Below, in pieces: positions 1-7,824 of a stretch of DNA of 64,000 nucleotides. The translations under genes were made by a program, and so were the position numbers. This DNA is from Streptomyces sp. MP131-18. GTDB lineage: Bacteria > Actinomycetota > Actinomycetes > Streptomycetales > Streptomycetaceae. The notes under the pieces are model-generated. The model saw only the letters and a list, made by a program, of their open reading frames with translations, ran no database searches and was not told the DNA's origin. Positions within the stretch are counted from its first letter, which is position 1; each line of letters opens with the position of its first letter. The stretch is from contig NZ_LZNS01000001.1 in the NCBI RefSeq assembly GCF_001984575.1, positions 3,024,872 through 3,088,871 on the forward strand, in the 5' to 3' direction.

Positions 1-564
1 GTGAACGGGCCGCCGGAGGACATGGCGTTCGTCTTCCAGGACTACAGCCGCTCGCTGCTGCCGTGGATGACGGTGCGGCGCAACATCGCGTTCCCGCTGC
101 GCTACAAGGGCGTCGACCGGCGCCGGGCGGCCGAGCTGACCGACGAGGCGCTGGACGCCGTCGGCCTCGCCGGCCGCGGGGACCGCTACCCGTGGCAGCT
201 CTCCGGCGGCATGCAGCAGCGCGTGGCCATCGCGCGGGCCCTGGCGTACCGGCCGGGCATCCTGCTGATGGACGAGCCGTTCGCCTCGGTGGACGCGCAG
301 ACGCGTTCGGGCCTGGAGGACCTGCTGCTGAACGTGTGGCAGCGGTACGGAATCACCGTGCTGTTCGTCACGCACGACATCGACGAGGCCGTCTACCTCG
401 CCGACCGGGTACTGGTGCTGCGGCCCCCGGCGAACGTCGGGCACGAGGCCGTGGTCGGCCTGCCGCGCCCGCGGAACCAGGTGGCGACCAAGCAGGAGCC
501 GGAGTTCGGCAGGCTGCGCGGCGAGTTGTACGCCGCGCTCGACGGCCGGCCGGTGGTGGCGTGA
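1..564 (+). CDS. ABC transporter ATP-binding protein, 5'-truncated by window edge
   Basis: This is the ATPase subunit of an ABC importer of the nitrate/sulfonate/taurine (SsuB/TauB) type, which would energise uptake at the inner face of the membrane. The 187 visible residues hold the Q-loop (VFQDYSRSLLPWMTV, about residues 11-25), the signature LSGGMQQR, Walker B (ILLMDEPFASVD) and the switch histidine (VTHD). The Walker A loop is absent because the gene begins upstream of base 1, so the GTG at base 1 is not the true start. Its stop overlaps the start of the next gene (GTGA), so the two are translationally coupled. The permease is expected just outside the window. The substrate cannot be read from this subunit. 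Confidence 0.9.
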   Translation: MNGPPEDMAFVFQDYSRSLLPWMTVRRNIAFPLRYKGVDRRRAAELTDEALDAVGLAGRGDRYPWQLSGGMQQRVAIARALAYRPGILLMDEPFASVDAQTRSGLEDLLLNVWQRYGITVLFVTHDIDEAVYLADRVLVLRPPANVGHEAVVGLPRPRNQVATKQEPEFGRLRGELYAALDGRPVVA

Positions 565-1547
565 ACCGCGGCGGCCGGGCCGTCGCGGCCCTCGCGGTCC
601 TGCTGATGCTCGCCACCACGGCCTGCACCGACTACGGCGGCGACCTGTCCGGCGTCGCGGCGGCGGGCGGCGGGGACGGCGACACCGTGATGGTCTCGGA
701 GACCGCGGGGACCCCGGCCTCGTTCCTGGCCTACGGCATCCGCGAGGGCTACTTCGAGGCGGAGGGCCTGGACGTCCACGTCAGCCCGTCGAGCGGTGGC
801 GCGAGCGTCATCCCGGCGCTGCTGAGCGGGGACATCGACGTCGCCGGGTCCAACGTGGTGTCGGCGCTGATCGCGATGGGGCGGCGCATGCCGGTCGAGA
901 TGATCGCGGCGGGCACGAGCACCGCGTCCGCGGCGGACGACGACTTCTCCGCGCTGATGGTCCCGGCGGACAGCCCGCTACGGGAGCCGGCGGACCTCGA
1001 CGGGGCGCGCATCGCGGTCAACACCCTCCAGAACATCAACGATGTGGTCATCCACTCGGTCCTCTCCGAGGCCGGGCTCGGCAACGGGGACGTCGACTTC
1101 GTCGAGATGCCGCTGCCCGACATGCCCGCCGCCATCGAGCGCGGCGACGTCGACGCGGGGCTGCTGATCGAGCCGTTCGCCACCATCGGCAGGTCGCAGG
1201 GCCTGCGCGACGTCGCGCGCCCCTACACGGCCACCCGGCCGGAGCTGCAGATCGGCACGTACCTGATGACCTCGGAGCAGGTCGCGGAGGACCCGGAACG
1301 CGCCGCCGCGTTCCGCCGGGGCGTGACCGCGACGGCCGAGGCCATCGCCGCGGACCCGCAGGCGTTCCGCGACGCCCTGCCGGAGATCAGCGACCTGGCT
1401 CCGGAGCTGGCGGGCGACATGCACCTGCCGGTGTGGCGCGGGGCGACGGACCGGGAGTCCATCGAGACCATCCACGGCCTGATGCGCGACATCGGCCTGA
1501 CCGACGCGGACCTCGACTACGCGGAGGCGGTCGCGGAGGACGGCTAG
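561..1547 (+). CDS. ABC transporter substrate-binding lipoprotein (NMT1/SsuA-like)
   Basis: This is the periplasmic-type binding lipoprotein of the importer whose ATPase lies directly upstream. The GTG start overlaps the ATPase stop by 4 nt. The N-terminus is a short lipoprotein signal (hydrophobic ALAVLLMLA, then TTAC with the lipobox cysteine near residue 22), so the 328-residue protein should be lipid-anchored outside the membrane. The body has the NMT1/SsuA hallmarks: an early segment like ASFLAYGIREGYFEAEGLDV, SGDIDVAGSN, then DVDAGLLIEPF. The family binds sulfonates, nitrate, aromatic sulfonates or thiamine precursors. Which one is bound here is unknown. The nearby gentisate operon suggests an aromatic ligand, but that is only an inference. 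Confidence 0.88.
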   Translation: MNRGGRAVAALAVLLMLATTACTDYGGDLSGVAAAGGGDGDTVMVSETAGTPASFLAYGIREGYFEAEGLDVHVSPSSGGASVIPALLSGDIDVAGSNVVSALIAMGRRMPVEMIAAGTSTASAADDDFSALMVPADSPLREPADLDGARIAVNTLQNINDVVIHSVLSEAGLGNGDVDFVEMPLPDMPAAIERGDVDAGLLIEPFATIGRSQGLRDVARPYTATRPELQIGTYLMTSEQVAEDPERAAAFRRGVTATAEAIAADPQAFRDALPEISDLAPELAGDMHLPVWRGATDRESIETIHGLMRDIGLTDADLDYAEAVAEDG

Positions 1548-1623
1548 GTCCTGTCGGGCGATCTTCGCGGGCCCCGCCAGGACCTTGTGCCGCGTCAGCC
1601 CCAAGGCGCCCCTTGCTTCCGCC

Positions 1624-1815
1624 TCACCAGACCGGGCGCAGCGGCGGGGGAGTCTCGCCGCCCAGGTCCCGGATGACCAGGGTCAGATCCCGCCGCAGCC
1701 GGCCGGCGTCGGCGCGGCCCGCGAGCCGCGCGGCGAGCTCCGCCTCCAGGTCCCGCAGCGCGTTCCCGGCTACCGCCAGGTGGAGGTGGGCGGCCTCGGT
1801 CAGCACCACCAGTTT
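1624..1815 (-). pseudogene. MarR-family regulator, C-terminal fragment
   Basis: Read on the minus strand, the last ~63 codons of this open frame (from KLVVLTEA to the stop) resemble the end of MarR-family regulators: the wing-end phrase VVLTEA followed by the dimerisation helix. The frame upstream of about base 1815 is Arg/Trp-rich nonsense, and the DNA-binding helices are absent. The homology stops where the neighbouring plus-strand cupin homology starts. The simplest reading is that a deletion removed the 5' ends of two divergent genes and joined their 3' parts. The family call rests on a short segment. Confidence 0.5.
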
Positions 1816-1865
1816 CCGCCTGCCACACCAGCACCCCCGACGACGTCTTCGCCACCCCCAACGCC

Positions 1866-2192
1866 GTGATGACCAGCCTGGCCACACCCAGCCGTGGCAG
1901 CACCGAGGTCAGTGCCTGGACCGTGGCCATGGAGCCCGGTGCCGCCGGCCCGCTCCACGCCATGGACCGCGAGCAGCTATGGGTGCCGTTGTCCGGCGCC
2001 ATCACCGTCACCACCGACGACGGCACCCGCCGGATCGGCCCGGGCCGGGCGGCGATCCTCCCCGCCGGGGAGAACCGGCGGATCGCCACCTCCGGCACCG
2101 CCCCGGCCGAGGTGCTGGTCTGCATGGCCAACGGCGGCCGGGCCACGGTCGCCGACACCGGCGAGGTCAGACCCCTCCACTGGGCCGGGTGA
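1866..2192 (+). CDS. Small cupin-domain protein, probably 5'-truncated
   Basis: This is a 108-residue single-domain cupin. The first motif is GPLHAMDREQLWVPLSG and the second half is GRAAILPAGENRRI. The function is unknown; such proteins often sit opposite a small regulator in actinomycetes. Similarity to small cupins appears to begin upstream of the GTG, at STPDDVFATPNAV (about base 1830), but no ATG or GTG lies in frame there. Either translation starts inside the domain at GTG 1866 or ATG 1869, or the gene has lost its start. The 5' limit coincides with the MarR fragment on the other strand. The 3' end overlaps the convergent MFS gene by 26 nt. Confidence 0.6.
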   Translation: MMTSLATPSRGSTEVSAWTVAMEPGAAGPLHAMDREQLWVPLSGAITVTTDDGTRRIGPGRAAILPAGENRRIATSGTAPAEVLVCMANGGRATVADTGEVRPLHWAG

Positions 2193-3450
2193 CACCGCCG
2201 CACAGCACGTCCACCGCCTCCGCCTCCTCCGCCGCGACCACCGGCCCCGCCGCAGCGCCTGCGGCCACCGCGGCCGGACGGCGTCCGCCCCGTTCCAGCC
2301 GCGCCGCGACCACCGCGAGCGCCAGGGCGCTGACGGCCATCGCCGCTCCCACCAGGTTCGGCAAGGTCGCCCCGGCGCCGGCCGACAGGGCCAGGCCGCC
2401 CAGCCAGGCGGCGAGGGCGTTGCCCAGGTTGAAGGCGCCGATGTTGACGGCGGAGGCCAGCGTGGCCGCCCCGGGCGCGTGGTCCAGGACGCGCTTCTGC
2501 AGCGGGGGCACCGTCGCGAAGCCGAAGGCCCCGATCAGCATCAGTGTGACGGCCGCCGCGACCTTGTTGTTGGCGGTGACCGTGAACGCCGCCAGCGCGA
2601 CCGCGAGCGCGGCCAGCGAGGTGTACAGCATCGGCATCAGTGCCCGGTCCGCGTACCGGCCGCCGATCAGATTCCCGGCCACCAGCCCCACCCCGAAGAG
2701 CATGAGCAGCCAGGTGACACTGCTCTCGGCGTAACCGGCCGCGTCGGTCATCATCGGCGCGATATAGGTGATGGCCGCGAAGACACCGCCGAATCCCAGC
2801 ACCGTCATCGCCATGGCCAGCAACACCTGGGAATCGCGGAACGCGGCCAGTTCCCGCCGCAGCCCTCCACCGGCGGCGGACCGTTCACCGGCGGGCGCGT
2901 CCCCGGCACCCCTGGGCACCAGCGCGGCCACGCCCACCAACGCCACCACCCCGATCAGCGTGATCGCGCCGAACGTCAGCCGCCAGCTGACCTGCTGGCC
3001 CAGCAGCGTTCCCGCGGGCACGCCGACGACGTTGGCGACGGTGAGCCCGGTGAACATCCACGCGATGGCACCGGCCCGCTTCTCCGGCGCCACCAGCGAG
3101 GCGGCCACGACGGAACCGATACCGAAGAAGGCGCCATGGGCCAGCGAGGCGACGACCCGGCCCGCCAGCATCACCCCGAAGGCGGGGGCGACGGCGGACA
3201 CCAGGTTGCCCGCGATGAACAGGACCATCGTCACCAGCAGCATCCGCTTGCGCGTCACCCTCGCCCCGGCGATGGCCAGCACCGGTGCGCCGACCACGAC
3301 ACCGAGGGCGTAGCCGGACGTGGTGAAACCGGCCGTCGGCACGGATACCCCGTACTCGTCCGAGATCTCCGGCAGCAGGCCGGTGACCACGAACTCGGTG
3401 GTGCCGATCCCGAATGCTCCGATGGCCAGGGCCAAGAGCGCGAGTGGCAT
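2167..3450 (-). CDS. MFS transporter, DHA1-type drug/metabolite exporter
   Basis: This is a 427-residue major facilitator protein with about 12 hydrophobic segments. The first TM region (LLALAIGAFGIGTTEFVVTGLLP) and the MFS loop-2 motif (GARVTRKRML) place it with AraJ/arabinose-efflux-like or chloramphenicol-exporter-like DHA1 transporters that export by proton antiport. The start is the ATG preceding PLALLALAIG, with GGAGG 8 nt upstream; an in-frame extension to 3498 would run through the operator. The gene is divergent from a MarR regulator across a 165-bp region with an inverted repeat, so MarR-controlled efflux is likely. The substrate is unknown. Confidence 0.88.
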   Translation of the reverse strand: MPLALLALAIGAFGIGTTEFVVTGLLPEISDEYGVSVPTAGFTTSGYALGVVVGAPVLAIAGARVTRKRMLLVTMVLFIAGNLVSAVAPAFGVMLAGRVVASLAHGAFFGIGSVVAASLVAPEKRAGAIAWMFTGLTVANVVGVPAGTLLGQQVSWRLTFGAITLIGVVALVGVAALVPRGAGDAPAGERSAAGGGLRRELAAFRDSQVLLAMAMTVLGFGGVFAAITYIAPMMTDAAGYAESSVTWLLMLFGVGLVAGNLIGGRYADRALMPMLYTSLAALAVALAAFTVTANNKVAAAVTLMLIGAFGFATVPPLQKRVLDHAPGAATLASAVNIGAFNLGNALAAWLGGLALSAGAGATLPNLVGAAMAVSALALAVVAARLERGGRRPAAVAAGAAAGPVVAAEEAEAVDVLCGGVTRPSGGV

Positions 3451-3476
3451 GAGGAGCCCCTCCAGATCTATGCGGA

Positions 3477-3504
3477 CAACGATTGCCCGCGGACACAATA
3501 GTTG
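3477..3504. promoter_or_regulatory. Probable MarR operator between exporter and regulator
   Basis: CAACGATTG, a 10-bp spacer, then CAATAGTTG form a 9-bp inverted repeat with one mismatch. The site lies 27 bp upstream of the exporter start and 112 bp upstream of the marR start, inside the divergent promoter region. Dyads of this size are typical MarR-family targets. Binding is inferred from position and symmetry. Confidence 0.6.
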
Positions 3505-3615
3505 CAGACGCTCGCTACCGACACGCGCCGACTATCGCGATCCCGCGCTAAACTGGCCGAAGCGCCCGGCACGCCGACACCCGCCGTGCGGCCACGAGGA
3601 AGGCACGGAAGAGCA

Positions 3616-4068
3616 ATGACGCGTCCCGAACCGGGCCTCGCCCAGGGCTGGTGCGCCCTGTCCGCACTCCACGACCGCATCGAGGCCCAGATCGAACGCG
3701 CCCTCCAGTCGGCGCACGGCCTGAGCGTCCGCGAGTACTCCGTGCTCAACGTCCTCAGCCAGCAGCACGACGGCGACCGCGGCCACTTCCGGATGAACGA
3801 GCTGGCCGACGCCGTCGTCCTCAGCCAGAGCGCCACCACCCGCCTGGTCAACCGCCTGGAGGACCGCGGCCTCCTCACCCGCTTCCTGTGCCCGACCGAC
3901 CGCCGGGGCATCTACACCGACGTCACCGAAGCCGGCCGCCGCCTTCTCGACCAGGCGCGCCCCACCAACGACACCGCCCTGCGCGAGGCCCTCGACCAGG
4001 CCGAACAGCACCCCGCCCTCGCCCCCCTCGTCGCCGCCGTCCGCACCCTCCAGCCCGGGGCGAGCTGA
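3616..4068 (+). CDS. MarR family transcriptional regulator
   Basis: This 150-residue winged-helix regulator begins at ATG 3616, preceded by GGAAGAG. The core is SVREYSVLNVLSQQ, then the recognition region LADAVVLSQSATTRLVNRLEDRGLLTR and the wing CPTDRRGIYTDVTEAGRRLL, all characteristic of MarR. It most likely represses the divergent MFS exporter through the dyad at 3477-3504 and releases it on binding a phenolic or drug-like ligand. The frame stays open upstream to 3502, but that extension is Arg-rich and lacks a ribosome binding site. Confidence 0.9.
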   Translation: MTRPEPGLAQGWCALSALHDRIEAQIERALQSAHGLSVREYSVLNVLSQQHDGDRGHFRMNELADAVVLSQSATTRLVNRLEDRGLLTRFLCPTDRRGIYTDVTEAGRRLLDQARPTNDTALREALDQAEQHPALAPLVAAVRTLQPGAS

Positions 4069-4095
4069 CCCGGCCCCCGGCGTTTCGGACAGCAG

Positions 4096-4437
4096 CCCGC
4101 AGTCGTCCTGGCAGGGACACAACTGACTTCCTTCAAGGAAGTCAGTGGGATCCGGTCGCGGAGCGCCTCGCTCGCCCTCTTCCCCCGGCGGACCGTTCTC
4201 AACGTCGCGATGCTCCTGCGGGACAGCGACGTCGCACGTCAGGTGCGTACGTACCTGCTGGACGCCGGGGACGCCGGTCGGGCGGCACCGGCGGCCGATC
4301 CTGTGGAAAACGTGCACGACGTGGAAACCGTGGGAGACGCCGCCGAGCAGGTCGCCGCCCCGGTCGACGCGTCCGATTCGTTCAGGACCGGGGCGTGGCC
4401 CTGTCCCTACGCCGCGGGACATGACACCACGCATTGA
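4096..4437 (+). pseudogene. Fragment of a phage-associated regulator-like gene
   Basis: An open frame ending at 4437 contains LALFPRRTVLNVAMLLRDS followed by DVARQVRTYLLDA. I recognise this stretch from phage- and island-associated proteins of actinobacteria and firmicutes (antirepressor/Rha-like or restriction-linked, mostly uncharacterised). Recognisable sequence begins near 4096 without a start codon, and the tail after LLDA is short and low-complexity. Family members are several times longer. This is a decayed internal piece, evidence that mobile DNA once inserted here. The family assignment is from memory of the motif. Confidence 0.4.
4122..4146. repeat. Perfect 12-bp-arm inverted repeat
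   Basis: ACTGACTTCCTT, one base, then AAGGAAGTCAGT: every base of both arms pairs. It resembles a regulator operator, but it lies within the coding frame of the adjacent gene fragment (LTSFKEVSG), so it may be chance symmetry in old coding DNA. No intact downstream gene is placed to use it. Confidence 0.6.
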
Positions 4438-4816
4438 CCTCATCGGCCTCATGACCGACGCGGCTTGGCCGCCTCGCTCGCCTTCTACCGGCGGCTCGGC
4501 CTCGACATCCCCGCCGGGGCGGAGGACCAGCCGCATGCCGAGGCCGAGTTGCCGGGCGGGCTGCGGATCGCCTGGGACACCGTGGCGACGGTCCAAAGCT
4601 TCCGCCCGGAGCGGACGCCGCCGCGCGGCGGGCGCCTGGGCCTGGCGTTCCTGTGCGAGGGCCCGGCCGAGGTGGACCAGTGGTACGCCGATCTCACCCG
4701 GGCCGGCCACGCCGGGGAGAAGGCCGCCCTGGGACGCCCCGTGGGGCCAGCGCTACGCCATCGTCCTGGACCCGGAGGGCAATTCCGTCGACCTGTTCGC
4801 CCCTCTCGGGCAGGGC
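4421..4816 (+). pseudogene. Glyoxalase/bleomycin-resistance family protein, two frameshifts
   Basis: The reading frame begins at ATG 4421 (MTPRIDLIGLMT), shifts near 4450-4465 into the frame giving SLAFYRRLGLD through LGLAFLCEGPAEVDQWYADL, then shifts back near 4725 to give APWGQRYAIVLDPEGNSVDLFAPL. Together these rebuild a normal ~130-residue vicinal-oxygen-chelate protein. No stop follows in the final frame until far inside the next gene. Two independent frameshifts and a lost stop mark it as a pseudogene unless there are sequencing errors. Its end is approximate. Confidence 0.8.
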
Positions 4817-4943
4817 CCTGGCCCGGTCTGGCCGGGTGGGCCCTTGTCCTGCCGGGTGGGCCGTGTCCGTTTCCGCCGGGTCCGATCGGGTTACCGGTTA
4901 GCGGTGCGGGCAGGGACGGCGGTCGAGGAAAGGGCGTGGAGCC

Positions 4944-6080
4944 ATGGCGGGTCCCGCGGCGCTGGCGGAGCGGGCGCGCCGGCGGCTGGTGCGGGCCGTG
5001 CGCGGTCCGGGGTGGCAGCGCGTCGACCCGCTGCTGGCCGCGAAGACCGTGCTGGCGGCCGTCGTCGCGTGGTCGCTCGCCTCCTGGCTGCTCACCCCAG
5101 GCGTCACGACGTTCGCGCCGTTCACCTCGCTGCTGTCCTTGCAGGGAACGGTGTACCGGTCGCTGTGGCAGTCGCTGCGCTACATGGGGGCGGTGGCCGT
5201 GGGCGTGATGCTCGCGGCGGGCTTCGGCTCCACCGCCGGGCTGCACGCGTGGAGCCTGGCCATTCTGATGGCGGCGGCGCTGGCCACGATGCGGCTGCGG
5301 GCACTCGGCGCGCAGCGCCTCCAGGTGCCGGTGACGGCCCTGTTCGCGTTCTCCGCGGGCGGCGGTCAGCTCGAGTACAGCTTCCAGCTGCTCGCCGCGG
5401 TGCTCATCGGCGTCGGCTGCGGTCTGGCCACCTCCGTGCTCTGGGCGCCGCCCCTGCGCCACCGCGGCGCCGACGAGGCCGTGTCCACGCTGTCCCGGGA
5501 GGTGTGCGGGCTGCTGCGCGGCATCGCGGACGCGCTGCGCGAGACGACACCCGACGCGTCGCAGACCCGCGACTGGCTGGACCGCACGGAGAAGGTGGGA
5601 GTGCTGGCGCAGCAGGCCCGCGCCGCGGTGGAGAACGGCGAGGAGGCGGCGCGGCTCAATCCGCGCCGTCTCATCGCCGGCGAGCACCTGCGGCTGCCGG
5701 TCCACCACACGGCCGTCAACATCCTGGAACGCGTGGGCCACCAGGCCCAGTCGATCGCCCGGGGCCTGCACTACGCCGTGCACAGCGAGCACTACACGGC
5801 GCTGGCGCGCGACTTCCTCACGGGCTACGCCGAGTTGCTCGCGGACACCGCCGTTGCCGCGCGGGAACTGCGGGTGTCCGAGGTCCGCGGCGGCGAAGGC
5901 GACGACGAGGAGCTGCACGAGCACCTCGCGCGGGGCCGGCAATGCCACGACCGGCTGGCCGCGCGCAGCCGGCGGGAGCGCCTCGACGCGCCGGGCGAGT
6001 GGCCGCTGTACGGCGCCCTGCTGACCGACGCTTACCGCATCCTGGACGACCTGGGCACCAGCCTGCCCGCCCGCCCCTGA
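4944..6080 (+). CDS. FUSC / aromatic-acid-exporter family membrane protein
   Basis: This 378-residue protein has an N-terminal membrane half (residues ~30-175, hydrophobic stretches such as TVLAAVVAWSLASWLL, VAVGVMLAAGFG and LLAAVLIGVGCGLATSVLW) and a helical cytoplasmic half. The pattern matches the FUSC-like/ArAE family, whose characterised members (AaeB type) export hydroxylated aromatic carboxylates. The start ATG has GTGGAG just upstream. It converges on the iclR gene of the gentisate operon across a terminator. Its location suggests relief from excess hydroxybenzoate, but the family is broad, so this is an inference. Confidence 0.75.
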   Translation: MAGPAALAERARRRLVRAVRGPGWQRVDPLLAAKTVLAAVVAWSLASWLLTPGVTTFAPFTSLLSLQGTVYRSLWQSLRYMGAVAVGVMLAAGFGSTAGLHAWSLAILMAAALATMRLRALGAQRLQVPVTALFAFSAGGGQLEYSFQLLAAVLIGVGCGLATSVLWAPPLRHRGADEAVSTLSREVCGLLRGIADALRETTPDASQTRDWLDRTEKVGVLAQQARAAVENGEEAARLNPRRLIAGEHLRLPVHHTAVNILERVGHQAQSIARGLHYAVHSEHYTALARDFLTGYAELLADTAVAARELRVSEVRGGEGDDEELHEHLARGRQCHDRLAARSRRERLDAPGEWPLYGALLTDAYRILDDLGTSLPARP

Positions 6081-6083
6081 CCC

Positions 6084-6101
6084 GGCGGGCGAACGCCCGC
6101 C
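6084..6101. terminator. Bidirectional hairpin between convergent genes
   Basis: GGCGGGCG, AA, CGCCCGCC lies in the 25-bp gap between the convergent FUSC-like and iclR genes. The stem is short but perfect. There is no T-tract on either side, as is usual in Streptomyces. Confidence 0.5.
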
Positions 6102-6105
6102 CGCC

Positions 6106-6888
6106 TCAGGACCCGACCTGCGCGTGCAGCAGCTCCTGGAGGCGGTCGCGGACCGGCAGCAGGTCCTCGGCGAGCTTGCGCGCATCCGTGCGGACGGCGA
6201 GCCGGTGCGCGGGCACGACCACCGCGACCGAGGCCAGCGGCGTCTGCGCCCGGTCCCGCAGCACCGCGGCCACCGCGCTGATGCCGCGTTCGCCCTCCTC
6301 GACGTTCATCGCGAAGCCGGCGCGGCGGATCTCCGCCAGCTCCGCCCGGAGGGCCTGCCAGTCGGAGACGGAGAACTCGGTGCGCGTCGTCAGCTCCCGG
6401 TCGGCGAAGCGCCGGGACAGCTCCGCCTCGGGCATGGCGGCCAGGATGGCCTTGCCCGCGGCGGTGCAGTGCGCCGGCAGCACGACGCCGGTGCGGTCGC
6501 CGACGCGGACGGAACGCGGGCTCTCCACGCAGTCGATGAACCGCACGTTGCGCCCTTCCAGCAGCGACAGGCTCGTCGTCTCCTGGGTGCTGTCCCTCAC
6601 CTGCTCCAGGAAAGGGCGGGCGACCTGGCGGATGTCGATGCGGCCGATGGCGGCGAGGCCGATCTCGCCCAGCACAGGGCCCGGCCGGTAGGCGCCGTTG
6701 GGCTTCTCCTGAAGGACGAATCCGCGCCTGCGCAGTGCGTTGAGCAGGCGGTGGGCGGTCGAGGGCGCGACGCCGAGCTCGGTCGCCGCGTCGGAGACCC
6801 GCAGCGCCTTCCGCTCGCCGATCAGCTCCAGGAGCCGCAGCGCATTGTCCACCGAACTCGTGACGCCTTCCCGGGCGTTATTCGACAT
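6106..6888 (-). CDS. IclR family transcriptional regulator of the gentisate operon
   Basis: This is a 260-residue regulator. The N-terminal winged helix (residues ~12-70: SVDNALRLLELIGE, then LRVSDAATELGVAPSTAHRLLNALRRRGFV) precedes the IclR effector domain (HCTAAGKAILAAMP, then EGERGISAVAAVLRD). IclR proteins commonly control aromatic catabolism by binding the substrate. It is the last gene of a co-directional run of four and follows the FAA hydrolase by 51 bp. That gap holds a candidate promoter with no Shine-Dalgarno, so it may also be made from its own leaderless transcript, allowing expression when the operon is off. Confidence 0.9.
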   Translation of the reverse strand: MSNNAREGVTSSVDNALRLLELIGERKALRVSDAATELGVAPSTAHRLLNALRRRGFVLQEKPNGAYRPGPVLGEIGLAAIGRIDIRQVARPFLEQVRDSTQETTSLSLLEGRNVRFIDCVESPRSVRVGDRTGVVLPAHCTAAGKAILAAMPEAELSRRFADRELTTRTEFSVSDWQALRAELAEIRRAGFAMNVEEGERGISAVAAVLRDRAQTPLASVAVVVPAHRLAVRTDARKLAEDLLPVRDRLQELLHAQVGS

Positions 6889-6894
6889 GCAGGA

Positions 6895-6924
6895 ATTCTA
6901 ACGTAGTTCTTTTCTGCGCATCCA
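6895..6924 (-). promoter_or_regulatory. Candidate leaderless promoter of iclR
   Basis: On the minus strand, TGGATG, 18 nt, then TAGAAT, followed after 6 nt by the ATG of iclR. The -10 match is good and the -35 moderate. The spacing puts the transcription start at or next to the ATG, and no ribosome binding site is present, both consistent with a leaderless mRNA. Confidence 0.5.
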
Positions 6925-6939
6925 CCGGCCGCGCCCCGC

Positions 6940-7824
6940 TCAGCCCTCGCGCACGGCGAGGGTCAGTTCGCCGATCCGCCCGATGCCCGCGCGCAGCCGG
7001 TCGCCCGGGACGATCGCCCCGACGCCGGGGGGCGCTCCGGTGAAGATGAGGTCCCCGGGCAGCAGCGTCATCATCGACGACGCGTACGAGACGATCGCGG
7101 GCACCGGCGTGATGAGGTCGCGGGTCAGCACATGCTGCCGCTGCACACCGTTGACGTCGAGCCGGATCTCCAGATCGCTCGCGTCGCCCAGCTCGTCGGC
7201 GGTGACGAGGAACGGGCCGAGCGGACTGAAGGTGTCGTAGCTCTTGCGCCGCGAACGGTCGGCCGCGCTGCGCACGGTGATGTCGAGGCCCAGCGTGTAG
7301 CCCAGCACGTGGTCGAGCGCCCGGTCCCGCGGGATGTCCGCGCCGCCCCTGCCGATCACCACGACCAGCTCGGACTCGTGGTGGATCTCCTGGCCCGCGG
7401 CGACGACCTCCGTGGGCAGCACGATGTCCTCGGCCGGACCCGACAGGGAGGACGGGGACTTCAGGAACACGTCGAAGTTCATCATCCACGACTCGACTCC
7501 GCCCAGCGTGCGTTCCTGCACACCGTGCATCTCGGCCACGTGGTCCGCGTAGTTGCAGGCGCAGGCCACGATCTTGCTCGGGTTCAGCGCGGGCGCGCGC
7601 AGCCGGCCGGGGTCGAGCGGCTCGGCCGCGCCCTTGGCCGCCGCGGCGGCGAGATCCGTTCGCAGCGCCGGGAAGTCCCGGCACAGCGCGCGCCACCAGC
7701 CCGCGGTGAGCGGGTCCGGATCGTGCGGCCGGCCGATCGCGGCGGTGACGTCGGTCACCGTCGTGCCCTGCGGGCCCTCCTCGACCACGCCGAGACGGTG
7801 GTCGTCGAACAGTGCCAGTTTCAT
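6940..7824 (-). CDS. Fumarylacetoacetate hydrolase family protein (likely fumaryl-/maleylpyruvate hydrolase)
   Basis: This 294-residue enzyme of the FAH superfamily would hydrolyse the ring-cleavage product of gentisate to pyruvate and a C4 diacid. The visible core has the metal-binding residues in HHESELVVVIG and LGYTLGLDITVR and the conserved FLKSPSSLSGP and GDLIFTGAPPGVG segments. The start ATG overlaps the gentisate dioxygenase stop by 4 nt (ATGA), so the pair is co-translated. No maleylpyruvate isomerase gene adjoins. Either this enzyme takes maleylpyruvate directly or the isomerase is elsewhere. The exact substrate is inferred from the operon. Confidence 0.87.
   Translation of the reverse strand: MKLALFDDHRLGVVEEGPQGTTVTDVTAAIGRPHDPDPLTAGWWRALCRDFPALRTDLAAAAAKGAAEPLDPGRLRAPALNPSKIVACACNYADHVAEMHGVQERTLGGVESWMMNFDVFLKSPSSLSGPAEDIVLPTEVVAAGQEIHHESELVVVIGRGGADIPRDRALDHVLGYTLGLDITVRSAADRSRRKSYDTFSPLGPFLVTADELGDASDLEIRLDVNGVQRQHVLTRDLITPVPAIVSYASSMMTLLPGDLIFTGAPPGVGAIVPGDRLRAGIGRIGELTLAVREG

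Noticed and set aside
1..1547. Assigning the ABC importer to aromatic acid uptake for the gentisate operon
   Set aside because: It is 4.5 kb away, on the other strand and separated by remodelled DNA. Nothing in the binding protein identifies the ligand.
4145..6691. An 848-codon plus-strand frame running across the glyoxalase remnant and the FUSC gene
   Set aside because: It contains pieces of the frameshifted glyoxalase by chance of frame and then low-complexity shadow of the FUSC gene. No coherent protein.
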